The notes: generated from the letters alone by a model not told the origin. DNA of 64,000 bases from Methanosarcina sp. 2.H.T.1A.6 (GCF_000979455.1 NZ_JJOY01000030.1:186001-250000), one strand, 5' to 3'. Shown: positions 1 to 9,614, counted from the stretch's first letter. Numbers and translations: made by a program.

Positions 1-153
1 TTTCAGGCAACCCTGTTGGTTCCCAAAAAGCTTATTAAAGCCAGAGTTCTATAGCGTGAAACGCGTTTACTCTAAAAGTTCAGGAATTTAACTGATAAAG
101 GATAATTTCCTTACTTATCTAATTTAATTAATTTAATAGAAGAGTTGAGAATT

Positions 154-903
154 ATGGCAATTCAGAAAGGCGATTTCATAAAGTTAAACTACACAGGTAG
201 ATTTGAGGACGGCAGGATTTTCGACACAACAGACGAAGAGCTTGCAAAAAAAGAAGAGATCTATAATCCCCGCGGACTTTACGGCGGAGACGTCGTTATT
301 GTTGGAGCAGGGCACACAATCGATGGCCTTGATGAAGACCTTGAAGGAAAGGAAGATGGTTACTCCGGTACAGTTTCAATCCCTCCGGAAAAGGCATTCG
401 GCCCAAGCAATCCGAGTCTCGTAGAGACCGTTTCCATAACAAAGCTCCCGGACAGAAATGTTCACCCCGGCATGCCTGTTGAACTGGACGGCAGAAGAGG
501 AGTTGTCAGCAGGGTTATCGGCCGCAGGGTCACTGTAGACTTTAACAGCCCCCTTGCAGGCAAGACTGTTAGCTACGAGTACACCATTGAAAAGATCCTT
601 GAGAATGATGTTGAAAAGATCCAGGGTATTCTTGCCCTCTATACCGGCATTCGTGACACGGAAGTCGAAATAGCTGATGGTGTCGCAAAGATCAATGTGC
701 CCACAGGCCTGACCTTCAACCAGCGCTGGCTCATGGCAAAGAACAGGGTGGCATCCGAACTCTTCAAGTACGCAGGTCTCACAGAAGTCCAGCTCATTGA
801 AAAGCTTACCGCCGAAGCTGAAGTCCCTGCACCTGCAGAGCCTGAAGTCGAGACTGAAGCCGAAACCGAAGTTAAAGAAGAGACTTCAGAGTCCCAGGAA
901 TAA
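154..903 (+). CDS. FKBP-type peptidyl-prolyl cis-trans isomerase (long archaeal/SlyD-like)
   Basis: Catalyses cis-trans isomerisation of Xaa-Pro bonds and probably acts as a cytoplasmic folding chaperone. The N-terminal part has the FKBP core (GDFIKLNYTGRFEDGRIFDTT), then the IF/insert-in-flap region typical of SlyD-like proteins (about residues 80-140, with GMPVELDGRRG and VDFNSPLAGK). A C-terminal extension of about 90 residues ends in an acidic Glu/Ala/Pro-rich tail. An in-frame TTG lies 9 nt upstream (145), but the ATG at 154 gives the usual MAIQKGD start. Length fits long archaeal FKBPs of about 26-28 kDa. It stands alone, followed by a tRNA gene. Family confidence is high; substrates are unknown. 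Confidence 0.93.
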   Translation: MAIQKGDFIKLNYTGRFEDGRIFDTTDEELAKKEEIYNPRGLYGGDVVIVGAGHTIDGLDEDLEGKEDGYSGTVSIPPEKAFGPSNPSLVETVSITKLPDRNVHPGMPVELDGRRGVVSRVIGRRVTVDFNSPLAGKTVSYEYTIEKILENDVEKIQGILALYTGIRDTEVEIADGVAKINVPTGLTFNQRWLMAKNRVASELFKYAGLTEVQLIEKLTAEAEVPAPAEPEVETEAETEVKEETSESQE

Positions 904-1042
904 TTATTTAACTGTAATTAACAGAAATGCGAAGAGTTATTTCTCTTCGCAAATTTTATATATAATAATCAGGTTCTCTGTATACGCGTCCCGGAATATC
1001 AGGACGGTTTGCCGGGATTTATCCGGAAAGCCAAAAAAAGTT

Positions 1043-1053
1043 ACATTTAAAAG
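1043..1053 (+). promoter_or_regulatory. TATA box of tRNA-Ser
   Basis: An AT-rich element containing TTTAAAAG lies about 25 bp upstream of the first tRNA base, the usual archaeal box A spacing. Assigned by position and composition only. Confidence 0.5.
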
Positions 1054-1067
1054 TCTATTTTCAACAT

Positions 1068-1153
1068 GCTGAGGTAGCCCAGCGGACTACGGCGCCGGTC
1101 TTGAAAACCGGTAGTGCTCACGCGCTACGGGAGTTCGAATCTCCCCCTCAGCG
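1068..1153 (+). tRNA. tRNA-Ser (anticodon TGA)
   Basis: The acceptor arms GCTGAGG (1068-1074) and CCTCAGC (1146-1152) pair perfectly. The anticodon stem CCGGT/ACCGG encloses the loop CTTGAAA, giving anticodon TGA (reads UCA). A long variable arm lies between the anticodon stem and the T arm GGGAGTTCGAATCTCCC, as expected for a class II tRNA-Ser. Base 1153 is the discriminator G. CCA is not encoded and there is no intron. Confidence 0.96.
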
Positions 1154-2020
1154 TAACTTCAAGGCTTTTTTAAAAAGATCTTTTTATTCCAATCAATGCC
1201 TATCTCCGATAGTTGCCGCGTCCCGCACTTCTAAAAAAGTAAGATCAGACTTTTACATCGGGAGACTGAAAATTTATACATCGGAAAGCTTCAGTTATCA
1301 CTTTTTCAGCTTACTGAAGTTTATATTGAACTTTGCCCCACTGTAATTTTAAGTTCGATAGAACCTTCTATCTGTTCAACAAAAATATTTATAAGCTGCA
1401 GGCCAGGGGAATCCGTGTTCCGAAAACTAAATTCCGGAATTAGAGTCAGATCTGTGCAGATGAACAGTTCTGCTTTTTCCAGCCTGCCGCATATGTTTTA
1501 AGAGAATTGGTTCAGAATAGAATAGGAATTGAGAGTTTAGGTTCTTTCCCAATATCCAAATATTTTTATCATCTAAAAATCCGTTTTTCCGTTTTTCTGT
1601 TTTTCCGTTTTTCCAAGTTTTTATATAACTTGTTAATTCTTAATTATTTTTATAATATTTAAAATTTTCTGAGAAAGTTATAGCGCAAATATATTTTGAT
1701 ACATATTCTTCAGTTAGCTGGATTCGATTCCAAAATCTAGTGATTTTTGCATTTCTTGATTGAAATTCTGAATTCGCAAGAAGAATCCGGCCTTTAATCA
1801 AAATCAGTATTCAAGCTCAAAAAACCGTGATCCAAAAATCTTACCACAAGAATTGTAACCAATTATAAAATCCAGTGATTTTTAATTTTACATTCATCAC
1901 TGGATTTTGGTACTGAGTCTTATTTCCTGTCCTTTTCTTATTCTCTACCTTTATCTACAATTTTTTATGGATATTCCTACGTCTGATTAACTTGATTTGA
2001 TCTGTTCTCACATATTATTT
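1154..2020. other. AT-rich spacer without a recognisable gene
   Basis: About 870 bp with no convincing ORF. Short pyrimidine repeats of the type GTTTTTCC occur near 1580-1615. An 11-nt phrase, AATCCAGTGAT or a close variant, recurs near 1733, 1870 and (inverted) 1897, so the segment 1733-1910 may hold degenerate repeats. Confidence 0.5.
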
Positions 2021-3277
2021 TTATTTATTAAAACCTGTAATAAATCTTGTATAAGGCAGGGTTTTTCCAGGGAATTTTCTGTGTGAGAAATTTCTTTTCA
2101 AGTTCAGTTCCATTGTCTGAACCTGGTATGAAATGAAAAATAACAGGGGAATAGCTATAAACACCATAATAACATCGCGTAAAATTGGAGAAACTATGAA
2201 GTTTGTTCCCGAGTTCCAAAGGGCAAAAAATGGTCTATGGAATAAATAAACACAGTACGAAGATGTAGCAATATACGTAAAGAATGAGCTTAAAGAACGT
2301 GAGAATTTCTCATTGACAAACTTCATCGCAAACGAATACTCCAATACACAGAACAAAATTACAAAAATATTTAGAAGTAGTGTGTCAATAAGGAACTGTA
2401 GTAAAAGCGGGTTAATACTCAATAAACCTGCCATACTGTCCAGGATAGATCTTACCATGGAAGAACCTATTGTGCCGCCACTCGCGGTATCAATGGTTAC
2501 GGAAACTCTTGGGTCCAGAAATAGAGACTCCCTCAATCCCATAACGATTGTCAGTACGAAGATGACCGGCAGAACTGCCAGCAGGACCTGGGCAAGGGGT
2601 GTTTTCACGGGGATCTTTACAGCTTTTCCAAACTGGCTTTCCTTGCAGGCAAGGACCCCAAAAACGAATATAAGGAAAAACATGAAAAAGCGGTGGTCAA
2701 TAATATTGAAAGTTTTTGAGATTAAAAAGAATCCGAGATATACAATGGTAGAGGAAAGTAAGAGGCGTTTTGTAGTCTTTGAGTACATAATGAGAAACGG
2801 ATAAATGGCATAGAAAATAACAATTAAACCTACAAAATAAAGCGTTAGCATAGGAGATGCATAAGCCGGAGCAAGCAGGATTTGCAGCCCAAGTACATGT
2901 ACAAATATATTAAAAAAATCGAATACATTTTCCGAATTGGGAAAAACAAAGCCCGAATTTAACCTCGGGGCAAATACGAAAAATACCAGTACAAATGTTG
3001 CCAGTGCAGCCCAGTAAAGGGGATAGATTCTAAGAAGCCTTTTTCTATAGAAATCGAATGCGTTTTGAAGTGAGTTTATCGAGTGATTATTGTAATATAT
3101 TAGGTATCCACTCATAAATATAAAGAGACCCAAACCCATGTTTGCAAAGTAAGGATCAAAGGCATAGAGTGCTAATTTCCCATAAGTAGAATATAAAAAA
3201 TTACTCAAGTGAGCTGGAATAATCATAATTATTGCTAATGCTCTTAAAAAGTCAAATGCAATTATTTTATTTTTCAT
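2021..3277 (-). CDS. Acyltransferase 3 family membrane protein (OafA/YrhL type)
   Basis: Predicted integral membrane O-acyltransferase that transfers acetyl or another acyl group to surface glycans or other envelope molecules. The N-terminus carries the family signature AFDFLRALAIIMIIPAH, with the conserved Arg and catalytic-type His in the first membrane segment. About ten hydrophobic segments follow over 418 residues, the normal size for the membrane-only form; there is no C-terminal SGNH domain. It is transcribed alone, leftward, with long AT-rich spacers on both sides. The substrate cannot be inferred, although modification of the cell envelope would fit this surface-protein-rich genome. 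Confidence 0.85.
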   Translation of the reverse strand: MKNKIIAFDFLRALAIIMIIPAHLSNFLYSTYGKLALYAFDPYFANMGLGLFIFMSGYLIYYNNHSINSLQNAFDFYRKRLLRIYPLYWAALATFVLVFFVFAPRLNSGFVFPNSENVFDFFNIFVHVLGLQILLAPAYASPMLTLYFVGLIVIFYAIYPFLIMYSKTTKRLLLSSTIVYLGFFLISKTFNIIDHRFFMFFLIFVFGVLACKESQFGKAVKIPVKTPLAQVLLAVLPVIFVLTIVMGLRESLFLDPRVSVTIDTASGGTIGSSMVRSILDSMAGLLSINPLLLQFLIDTLLLNIFVILFCVLEYSFAMKFVNEKFSRSLSSFFTYIATSSYCVYLFHRPFFALWNSGTNFIVSPILRDVIMVFIAIPLLFFISYQVQTMELNLKRNFSHRKFPGKTLPYTRFITGFNK

Positions 3278-3309
3278 TATATCAGTCCCTACACATATCT
3301 TAAAATTGT

Positions 3310-3540
3310 CCCAGAAGTTTACCTCATGAATTAATTTTAGTTACCCAGAAGTTTATCTTATAAATCAAAGTTGCGCTGGCGCACCCCGGAGCAAGCTGGC
3401 GGGGTATTCGACTGAAGTTAATTTAAACTACCCAGAAGTTATCTCAGGAATTAATTTAAGCTAATTTCATTGGTCATCGGTCAAGGAATTTTCTTGCCTA
3501 AAGGCTATCGATTTTGTACCAGAAGTATGCCTCAAATTTT
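3310..3540. repeat. Degenerate direct repeats containing CCCAGAAGTT
   Basis: Four imperfect copies begin near 3310, 3353, 3430 and 3518, each reading roughly (C)CCAGAAGTTTACCTCA followed in two cases by ATTAATTTAAG. They lie in the 578-bp spacer between the acyltransferase and the cupredoxin gene. A GC-richer fragment at 3367-3420 resembles 57513-57565. Confidence 0.55.
3367..3420. repeat. Dispersed repeat fragment (similar to 57513-57565)
   Basis: Shares the blocks TTGC(G/A)CTGGCGCAC and ATTCGACTGAA with 57513-57565 at the same spacing. The block GCAAGCTGGCGG also resembles the ACAAGCTGGCGG core of the larger repeat at 32929 and 52801. Much richer in GC than the flanks. Confidence 0.5.
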
Positions 3541-3855
3541 GTCCAATTAACCTCAAATCGATACCGTGCTCCATCTTATAAACTGATGTGTTTTTTGAAA
3601 ACTTTTGTAGAAATGGATGCGATTTATCATGATTCCTCACTTAACCGAAGACGCATGAAGCCCTATTTTATAACTAGAGGACAATAAAACGCGTAGAGAA
3701 AAAAATGATATGATTTGACATCAAATAGCCATCATTTAAAAATCTTATTGACATACAATAATCCCGAAAAAGAACTATATTCCGAATTTGGTAGGAATTA
3801 TTATAAAATCAAAACGTTATTTATAAAGCATTCTTATTTTGCATGGGGGAAAATA

Positions 3856-4356
3856 ATGAGAAGAGAATTGGTTATTTTGCTAGTCTTATGTAGCGTATTT
3901 CTGGCAATAGGATGCGCAGAGAATGGTGCCGAAGAGCCTGCAACTCCGGTCGAAGAAGTAACTCCCGCTGAAACCGTAACTCCGGTTGAAACCGTAACTC
4001 CAGTTGAAGCTGTAACTCCCATTGAAGCTATTACTTCAATTGAAGCTATAACTCCCGTTGAAACCGTAACTCCAGCTTCAAATGCAACGCCTGAAACCGG
4101 AGGGGAAGGCCAGACGATTGAGGTGTCAATCAAGGATTTTGCCTTCAACCCTGAAGAAGTCACAATATCAGCCGGAGATACCGTAAGATGGACGAACCTT
4201 GATTCAATTACCCATACAATAAAAGGTCCTGATTTTGAGTCTAATACACTCAGGGACGGAGACTCTTACTCTTTCGTGTTTACCAAACCGGGAGTCTATG
4301 AGTACGAGTGCTCGATCCATCCATCTATGAAAGGAACTGTTACGGTTACGGAATAA
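3856..4356 (+). CDS. Cupredoxin (plastocyanin-like) lipoprotein with Thr-Pro-Val-Glu repeat linker
   Basis: A predicted extracytoplasmic blue-copper electron carrier. The signal peptide ends in a lipobox (LAIGC), so it is probably lipid-anchored. It is followed by about nine degenerate TPVE/TPIEA pentapeptide-like repeats forming an extended linker, then a single cupredoxin domain of about 90 residues. Type 1 copper ligands are all present: His in SITHTI, then Cys, His and Met in YECSIHPSM near the C-terminus. An in-frame upstream extension exists (from 3715), but the ATG at 3856 directly precedes the signal peptide and has GGGGG just upstream. It stands alone. The redox partner is unknown. 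Confidence 0.9.
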   Translation: MRRELVILLVLCSVFLAIGCAENGAEEPATPVEEVTPAETVTPVETVTPVEAVTPIEAITSIEAITPVETVTPASNATPETGGEGQTIEVSIKDFAFNPEEVTISAGDTVRWTNLDSITHTIKGPDFESNTLRDGDSYSFVFTKPGVYEYECSIHPSMKGTVTVTE

Positions 4357-4772
4357 AGGCTTTGCAGGGCAAAAGAGTATTGAGATTTAAGGTACTGGAG
4401 TTGCTGGAAATCTTCATTTTAAGTTTTAAAAAACGGTTATTAATTTTTAGGATTTTATTTTATGCGAATTCTTTGTCAGTTGACTCATACTTTTTTTAAT
4501 TCAATATATAGGTTTTAACTTCATTATTGGGAAAATTGTTCTTTTATAAAGGTTCTTTGCTTTCAGGTAATTCTTCAGTCACTTTTTGCTAAAAAACAGC
4601 TGCATAGGAAGCGATTCAATTCAATGTTCTAAAAGTGATCATTATGGCACATATAATATAAAAATATATTACAAAGTATCAAAGTTTAAATAAAGAAATG
4701 AAGTAAAGCTTAACAGTATATAGACAAATATGTTTAAACTTTTAATAATTTCGATCTTATGAAGGAGTAACG
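4357..4772. other. AT-rich spacer, nothing recognised
   Basis: About 415 bp with no supportable ORF. AT-rich stretches near 4660-4740 probably contain the promoter of the downstream nuclease-like gene, but no single TATA box stands out. Confidence 0.4.
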
Positions 4773-5864
4773 ATGGATTTCATAGATCAAATTCAAGAAC
4801 TGGCAATAAGGATTCCAAAGCTACGGGAAAACATAAAAACCGAAGAGGCTACAAAAAATGCTCTTGTAATGCCTCTAATTAACATATTGGGCTACAACGT
4901 TTTTGATCCTGGAGAAGTAGTTCCCGAGTACACCGCAGACTTTGGAACCAAAAAAGGAGAAAAAGTTGATTATGCTATTTTCAAGGATGAAAAACCGGTC
5001 ATACTAATTGAATGTAAAACTATTGATGCTGACCTGGACAGAGAGCATGCTTCTCAACTATTCAGATATTTCAGTGTAACTGATGCAAAAATAGGAATCT
5101 TGACAAATGGTGTAGTCTATCGGTTTTATACTGATCTTGATTCTCCAAACAAAATGGACGATAAGTCTTTCCTTGAGGTCAATTTCCTGGATATTAAAGA
5201 ACCATTAATAAATGAGCTTAAAAGGTTCAGGAAAGAATCCTTTGATATTGATGATCTTGCTACTGTGGCCTGTGAATTGAAGTACACAAGAGAGATAAAA
5301 CAGATTCTTGCGAGAGAGATTAATTCACCCTCAGAAGATTTTGTAAAATACTTTGCAAAACAGGTACATAACGTGCCATTCACTCAGAATGTCCGTGAGA
5401 AATTTACAGGAATCACAAAGAACGCACTTGGCCAATTTATAAATGAAAAAATCAACGAGAGACTGAAATTCGCTATGTCAGAAGGACCTGTCGAAGTCAT
5501 CTCAGACAAAAATGACGGACAGGAAAACACTGATCTTGTGGAAGAATTGAGTGATGGTGTCGTGACAACGGAAGAAGAAATAGAAGGATATCACATAATA
5601 AAATCAATCCTGCGCTCAACCATTGATCCAAAAAGAATAGTAATGAGAGACAAAAAGAATTATTGTGGGATATTGCTGGATAATAACAATAGAAAACCCA
5701 TCTGCAGGTTGCACTTTAATACCAGGCAAAAGTACCTTGAACTTTTTGTCGATGAAGATAGAAAATCTGAAAAAACTCCAATTAACGAGTTGAACAATAT
5801 ATACAGTTATTCAGAGAAATTAATAGAAACAGTAAATAGTTACGAGAACGACGTCCAGAAGTAA
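4773..5864 (+). CDS. Solitary type I restriction HsdR-N-like PD-(D/E)XK nuclease domain protein
   Basis: The N-terminal 200 residues match the HsdR N-terminal domain family. The catalytic motif is intact: Asp66 (KVDYAIF), then Glu80-Cys-Lys82 (LIECKT), followed by the conserved QLFRYF. There is no helicase domain, and no HsdM or HsdS gene is nearby, so this is a stand-alone nuclease-like protein of 363 residues rather than part of a type I system. The C-terminal part (residues 270-355, EGYHIIKSIL...NYCGILLDN) resembles an extra domain common in such solitary proteins and may bind nucleic acid; that is inference. The start ATG has GGAG at 4762. A role in defence or DNA processing is possible but undetermined. 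Confidence 0.8.
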   Translation: MDFIDQIQELAIRIPKLRENIKTEEATKNALVMPLINILGYNVFDPGEVVPEYTADFGTKKGEKVDYAIFKDEKPVILIECKTIDADLDREHASQLFRYFSVTDAKIGILTNGVVYRFYTDLDSPNKMDDKSFLEVNFLDIKEPLINELKRFRKESFDIDDLATVACELKYTREIKQILAREINSPSEDFVKYFAKQVHNVPFTQNVREKFTGITKNALGQFINEKINERLKFAMSEGPVEVISDKNDGQENTDLVEELSDGVVTTEEEIEGYHIIKSILRSTIDPKRIVMRDKKNYCGILLDNNNRKPICRLHFNTRQKYLELFVDEDRKSEKTPINELNNIYSYSEKLIETVNSYENDVQK

Positions 5865-6066
5865 GGAACAGGGATAACATTACTGGTATTATGGATTTTG
5901 GAACGGAAAAATCTCTTATTCTAATACTCTGAAGAACCAACCCAAAAATGAAGGTCGTTTCGATTAGGCTTATCAAAATGGTCCGGCCAGTAAAAAATAA
6001 AAAACAAAACTTAAACATAGAGAAAATGGATCAATCATCAATTAATCCGGAAGAAAGAGGGGAACG

Positions 6067-6522
6067 ATGAATAAAAGAATATTAATATTTATTTTATTGT
6101 TCTTCGTTTGCATTGCCATACTAGCTGCGGGGTGCCTGGAAAATGAGTTTGTCAGGGAGAGGCAGGTAGCTACTTACCAGGATGTATACGAGGGGGAAAG
6201 TGAGAACTGGAAAGCAAAGTTTGTGCAAAACGTAACGGAATTTACCCTGCCTGCGGATGACGAAATACTTTATGATGTAGATGGTGAGATAATCCTTACA
6301 TATAAAGGCAATCTTTCAGAGTTGTCTTCCGTACAAGTAATTGAATATTCTTATGTGCGTAATTCGGGCGGAGGAGGAGGGACGGAGGCGAACCCCCACG
6401 AAAGGGTTTATGGGGGTAAATTTTCTTACGGCGGGAGTATGATAGACAGAAGTGAGGCATTCAATGTTATAGTTAGTCTGGACGGAAAAAAAGAAACAAT
6501 TGAAGTAAAAAAGATTGGATGA
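6067..6522 (+). CDS. Small lipoprotein of unknown function
   Basis: A 151-residue protein with a signal peptide ending in the lipobox AAGC (about residues 22-25), so it should be lipid-anchored outside the membrane. The mature part is mostly beta-prone, contains a Gly-rich stretch (NSGGGGGTEAN) and has no motif I recognise. A good ribosome site (GGAAGAAAGAGGGGAACG) precedes the ATG. It lies about 200 bp downstream of the nuclease-like gene and is probably independent of it. Confidence 0.7.
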   Translation: MNKRILIFILLFFVCIAILAAGCLENEFVRERQVATYQDVYEGESENWKAKFVQNVTEFTLPADDEILYDVDGEIILTYKGNLSELSSVQVIEYSYVRNSGGGGGTEANPHERVYGGKFSYGGSMIDRSEAFNVIVSLDGKKETIEVKKIG

Positions 6523-6696
6523 ACTTTGAAGATCAAATTAATTTTTAAGACCAATTAATTTTTGTGTGCTGTATTTTCTGAGATCTTATTTTAGACGCCT
6601 TCCGGGAAAAGCCGCTCATATCGGTGAGCGTAATAGGGCACTGGGACTGGAAATCAACTTACTTCCGATCGACAAAATAGAAAAGATTTTTCCCTC

Positions 6697-7602
6697 TTAC
6701 TTTTCCCCCACCTTTCCCCTCACAAAATCATAAATCATGCCTGCAACATTGACTTCGCAGCATTTTTCTATGCCCTCGAAACCAGGGGAAGAATTTGCCT
6801 CGCAGACTTTGAAGTGGTCGCCGTTGAAGAGAAGGTCGATGCCGGCTATGTCGAGTCCGAAGGTGCGGGCGGTTTCGGTTGCCAGCTGTTCTATCTCGGG
6901 GGTCATGTCGAATTTGCGGACTTCTCCGCCTCTGGAATAGTTGGACTTGAAACTGCCTGCGGGAGCGATTCTTTCCATGCAGGCGACTGCCCGGCCTCCT
7001 ATTACGAGGACGCGGAGATCCCTGCCGATGCTGGATTTAATGAACTCCTGAAGGATTATGTTTGCATTGGGGTTGGTTACATGGATCAGCTCCATGATGT
7101 CCCGTAAATTGTCATGGTTTTCCGAGAGGAAGATGCCTTTGCCCATGGAGCCGGAGAGGGCTTTTACTATAAGGGGGAAACCCAGGTATTTTTCAACCAG
7201 GTTTATGTTGACCGGGTTTTTGGCAAACATTGTATTGGGGGAGGAAATTCCTCTTTCGGCCAGGATCTGCTGGGAATAGAGCTTGTCCTTGACGGTATCA
7301 ATGCTCTGCGAAGAGTTAAAAACGCGAACTCCGAGGCGTTCCAGGTGGCGGATAACTGCAAGTGCGAAGTAGGTTGTGCCTGCACCCATCCTCGGCAGGA
7401 GAAAGTCCGGAAGGGGGACAACTTCCCCGTCCAGAAGAATGCTTTTCCTGTCATCTCTTGTTACAATAAGGTCGAACTGGTCGGGTTTTACAACCCTGAG
7501 CTCTATTCCCTTCTCACCCGCAACCTCGATGAAGCGGTGAATTTCGTACAGGTCGGGCCTTAATTCGGCAGCCGTGCTCTTGTAAAGAATCCATCCTTTC
7601 AT
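6697..7602 (-). CDS. RimK-family ATP-grasp alpha-L-glutamate ligase (MptN/CofF-like)
   Basis: An ATP-grasp ligase that would add L-glutamate or a similar amino acid to an acceptor carboxylate. Family features seen: SIDTVKDKLYSQQ before the ATP-grasp fold, the glycine-rich loop SGSMGKGIF, the hinge region ILQEFI, RDLRVLVIGG, and the metal-binding C-terminal signature GIDLLF...VCEANSSPGFEGIE. At 301 residues it has the size of archaeal MptN (tetrahydromethanopterin glutamate ligase) and CofF (F420 alpha-glutamate ligase). Methanosarcina makes tetrahydrosarcinapterin, which carries an extra glutamate, so MptN is attractive, but the sequence alone does not separate these paralogues. Monocistronic. 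Confidence 0.85.
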   Translation of the reverse strand: MKGWILYKSTAAELRPDLYEIHRFIEVAGEKGIELRVVKPDQFDLIVTRDDRKSILLDGEVVPLPDFLLPRMGAGTTYFALAVIRHLERLGVRVFNSSQSIDTVKDKLYSQQILAERGISSPNTMFAKNPVNINLVEKYLGFPLIVKALSGSMGKGIFLSENHDNLRDIMELIHVTNPNANIILQEFIKSSIGRDLRVLVIGGRAVACMERIAPAGSFKSNYSRGGEVRKFDMTPEIEQLATETARTFGLDIAGIDLLFNGDHFKVCEANSSPGFEGIEKCCEVNVAGMIYDFVRGKVGEK

Positions 7603-8198
7603 TCTTTCATCCGCTCCACCCTGTGGGAAAATGTTTCTAAATTTAGAGGAAGATGTGCATCTATTTGAAAAGCGTTTCCGGTATATAGAATTATGCTTAA
7701 AATCATGCTTAGAATCATGCTTAGAATTATGTTTTTCGCTGCTGAGTCCTGTATTTTGCAGGATTTTATCTTTTTACGATTTTTAGATTTATCGGTTTTG
7801 TCGGACATTCCGGAAACCAGGAAATGAATCTAAAAAAGTGAAAAGTTCCAAGAGAATTTATAAAGTAGAAAGGGTGAATTCTTGATGATGATCCGTAAGG
7901 TTCAGGCCCTGTCGGAATTGACTGTAACTTCTCGACCATGAATAGGAATCTGAGGATGTCGGATGAGGTCGTGAGATAGATATTCTTCGGGTCTCTGAAC
8001 TACTCCAGAGATTCCATCACACAGCTTATCACACAGCTTATCACACAGCTTATCACACAGCTTATCACACAGCTTATCACGCGAATGCCCATTCTTGCAG
8101 CGAGCTCATTAAACCCAGGGGCTTATAGTTAAAAGAAGAAAGTGGAAAGTAAGAAGAAAGTGGAAAGTAAGATCAGGAGGGAAAAAATCTCTCCGGAT
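7603..8198. other. Spacer with remnants and a tandem array
   Basis: Holds a short run of ATGCTTA(A/G)AATC units near 7690-7730 and a 24-bp exact match (7974-7997) to codons of the neighbouring TPR gene (9136-9159). A 12-bp tandem array lies at 8016-8080, and a doubled GAAAGTGGAAAGTAAG phrase near 8138-8172. The TPR-derived fragment suggests a decayed TPR gene copy. No intact gene is seen. Confidence 0.5.
8016..8080. repeat. Tandem array of 12-bp unit ATCACACAGCTT
   Basis: Five perfect head-to-tail copies (8016-8075) plus a partial sixth. Non-coding, downstream of the leftward TPR gene. Confidence 0.92.
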
Positions 8199-9395
8199 TT
8201 ACTGAATGTTCCCACCAATCTCAGAATATCTGGGGTCGATTTCCACAGCTCTTATATATGCGTCCTCAGCTTCGTCTTCACGTCCGAGGAAACTCAGGCA
8301 GACAGCTTTTCCAAACCAGGCATCTGCAGCATCCGGGTAAAGGTTAAGTGCCTTTTCATAAGTTTCCAGGGCTTCTTCAAAGCGTTTGAGCTGAGTCAGC
8401 ACAAAACCGAGGCTTGAGTAGGCTTCCAGATATTCAGGGTCAAGCTGTGTGGCTTTTCTGTACGCTTCGACAGCTTCTTCAAACCTCTGCACCTGGCTGA
8501 GGGTAAATCCTTTGTTATACCAGACATCGGAGTTTTCGGAATTTATTTCGATTGCTTTTTCAAAAGCATTAATTGCTTCATCATACCTTTCCAGGTTTTC
8601 CAGATCTATGCCCATATTATTCCAGGCATCATCATTTTTAGGATCAATTTCCACGGCTTTTTCGTAGGCTTTCAGAGCCTGCTTGTAACTGCCAAGGCTA
8701 TCAAGGTCCACTCCTTTGTAATACCAGGCTTCAAGAAAACCAGGATCGATCTCGAGTGCTTTATCGTATGCAATAATTGCTTCATCGTAGTTCCCCAGCT
8801 GTCCGAGAGCTATACCTTTTCCTGTCCAGGCCTCTTTATAATCCGAATTTTCCTCAAGGACTTTCTCATAGGCTTCAACAGCCTCTTCGTATTTTTCTGC
8901 CTGGCTGAGGTTCAGGGCTTTTCCATACCATGCATTAGGATAGTCCGGCCTGAGCTCAAGAGCTTTCCCATAGGCTTCGACTGCTTTGTCGTATTCTCCC
9001 ACCTGGGAGTAGGAAAAAGCCATGTTGTTCCAGAGGTCCGCATCTTCAGATTCAATCTCAACAGCTTTTTGATAGAGTTTGAGAGCTTCCTCGAACTGCC
9101 CAAGGTTTTCAAGAGCTGCAGCCTTATTATTCAAAAGATAGATATTCTTCGGGTCTCTGTCAATCGCCTTATCAAAGGCAACAATTGCCTCATTTAACTT
9201 GCCAAGCCTGAGAAGATCAAGGCCGCATTCATTAAGTTCGGCTGCAAGAATTTCGTTGCTGACTTCCTCCCTTGCCACACTCTCCGAGTCATCCAGTACA
9301 TACATATCATCGGAAACTGACCCCTCTCCGGTTTCAGTTTTGTCTCCATTTCCTTCTTTTGTGAAGGGTTCGTCCTTGTGTTCTCCAGAGTTCAT
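8199..9395 (-). CDS. Tetratricopeptide repeat (TPR) protein
   Basis: After an acidic N-terminal segment of about 45 residues, the protein is built of about ten consecutive 34-residue TPRs. They are recognisable by the W-x-N/G-K-G...L...Y-x-E-A-x-x-A-Y-x-K-A-x-x-x-x-P pattern, for example AWYGKALNLSQAEKYEEAVE. TPR solenoids bind partner proteins. There is no signal peptide or membrane segment, so it is presumably cytoplasmic. The ATG at 9395 is preferred over an upstream in-frame TTG (9437) because AAAGGA lies about 9 nt before it. A second TPR gene follows at 10.7-11.5 kb. No partner can be named. Confidence 0.88.
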   Translation of the reverse strand: MNSGEHKDEPFTKEGNGDKTETGEGSVSDDMYVLDDSESVAREEVSNEILAAELNECGLDLLRLGKLNEAIVAFDKAIDRDPKNIYLLNNKAAALENLGQFEEALKLYQKAVEIESEDADLWNNMAFSYSQVGEYDKAVEAYGKALELRPDYPNAWYGKALNLSQAEKYEEAVEAYEKVLEENSDYKEAWTGKGIALGQLGNYDEAIIAYDKALEIDPGFLEAWYYKGVDLDSLGSYKQALKAYEKAVEIDPKNDDAWNNMGIDLENLERYDEAINAFEKAIEINSENSDVWYNKGFTLSQVQRFEEAVEAYRKATQLDPEYLEAYSSLGFVLTQLKRFEEALETYEKALNLYPDAADAWFGKAVCLSFLGREDEAEDAYIRAVEIDPRYSEIGGNIQ

Positions 9396-9614
9396 GTCCA
9401 AATTTCCTTTACTGTCTTTTACAATTAAGACCCACAATTTTTCAAGTACTCGCGTTCGTTATCTACTTAAGTTTATTGTTCGTTATGACCTATACATCTG
9501 TCATTTATGGCTTTTATAGCCTCTCCCAAAAAGTAGTCTGAAAAGTCCAGAAAAGGGGAATAGAAAAAGAAGAAGGTCCGAAAAATTCAAAAAACGTAAA
9601 ATAGATCAGAAAAA

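Noticed and set aside
2313-2804. 163-aa plus-strand ORF
   Set aside because: Antisense shadow of the acyltransferase gene, which has clear family motifs and membrane segments.
7599-7808. 69-aa minus-strand ORF overlapping the RimK-like gene start
   Set aside because: Its middle is a low-complexity MILSMILS run generated by short DNA repeats, and the start lacks a ribosome site.
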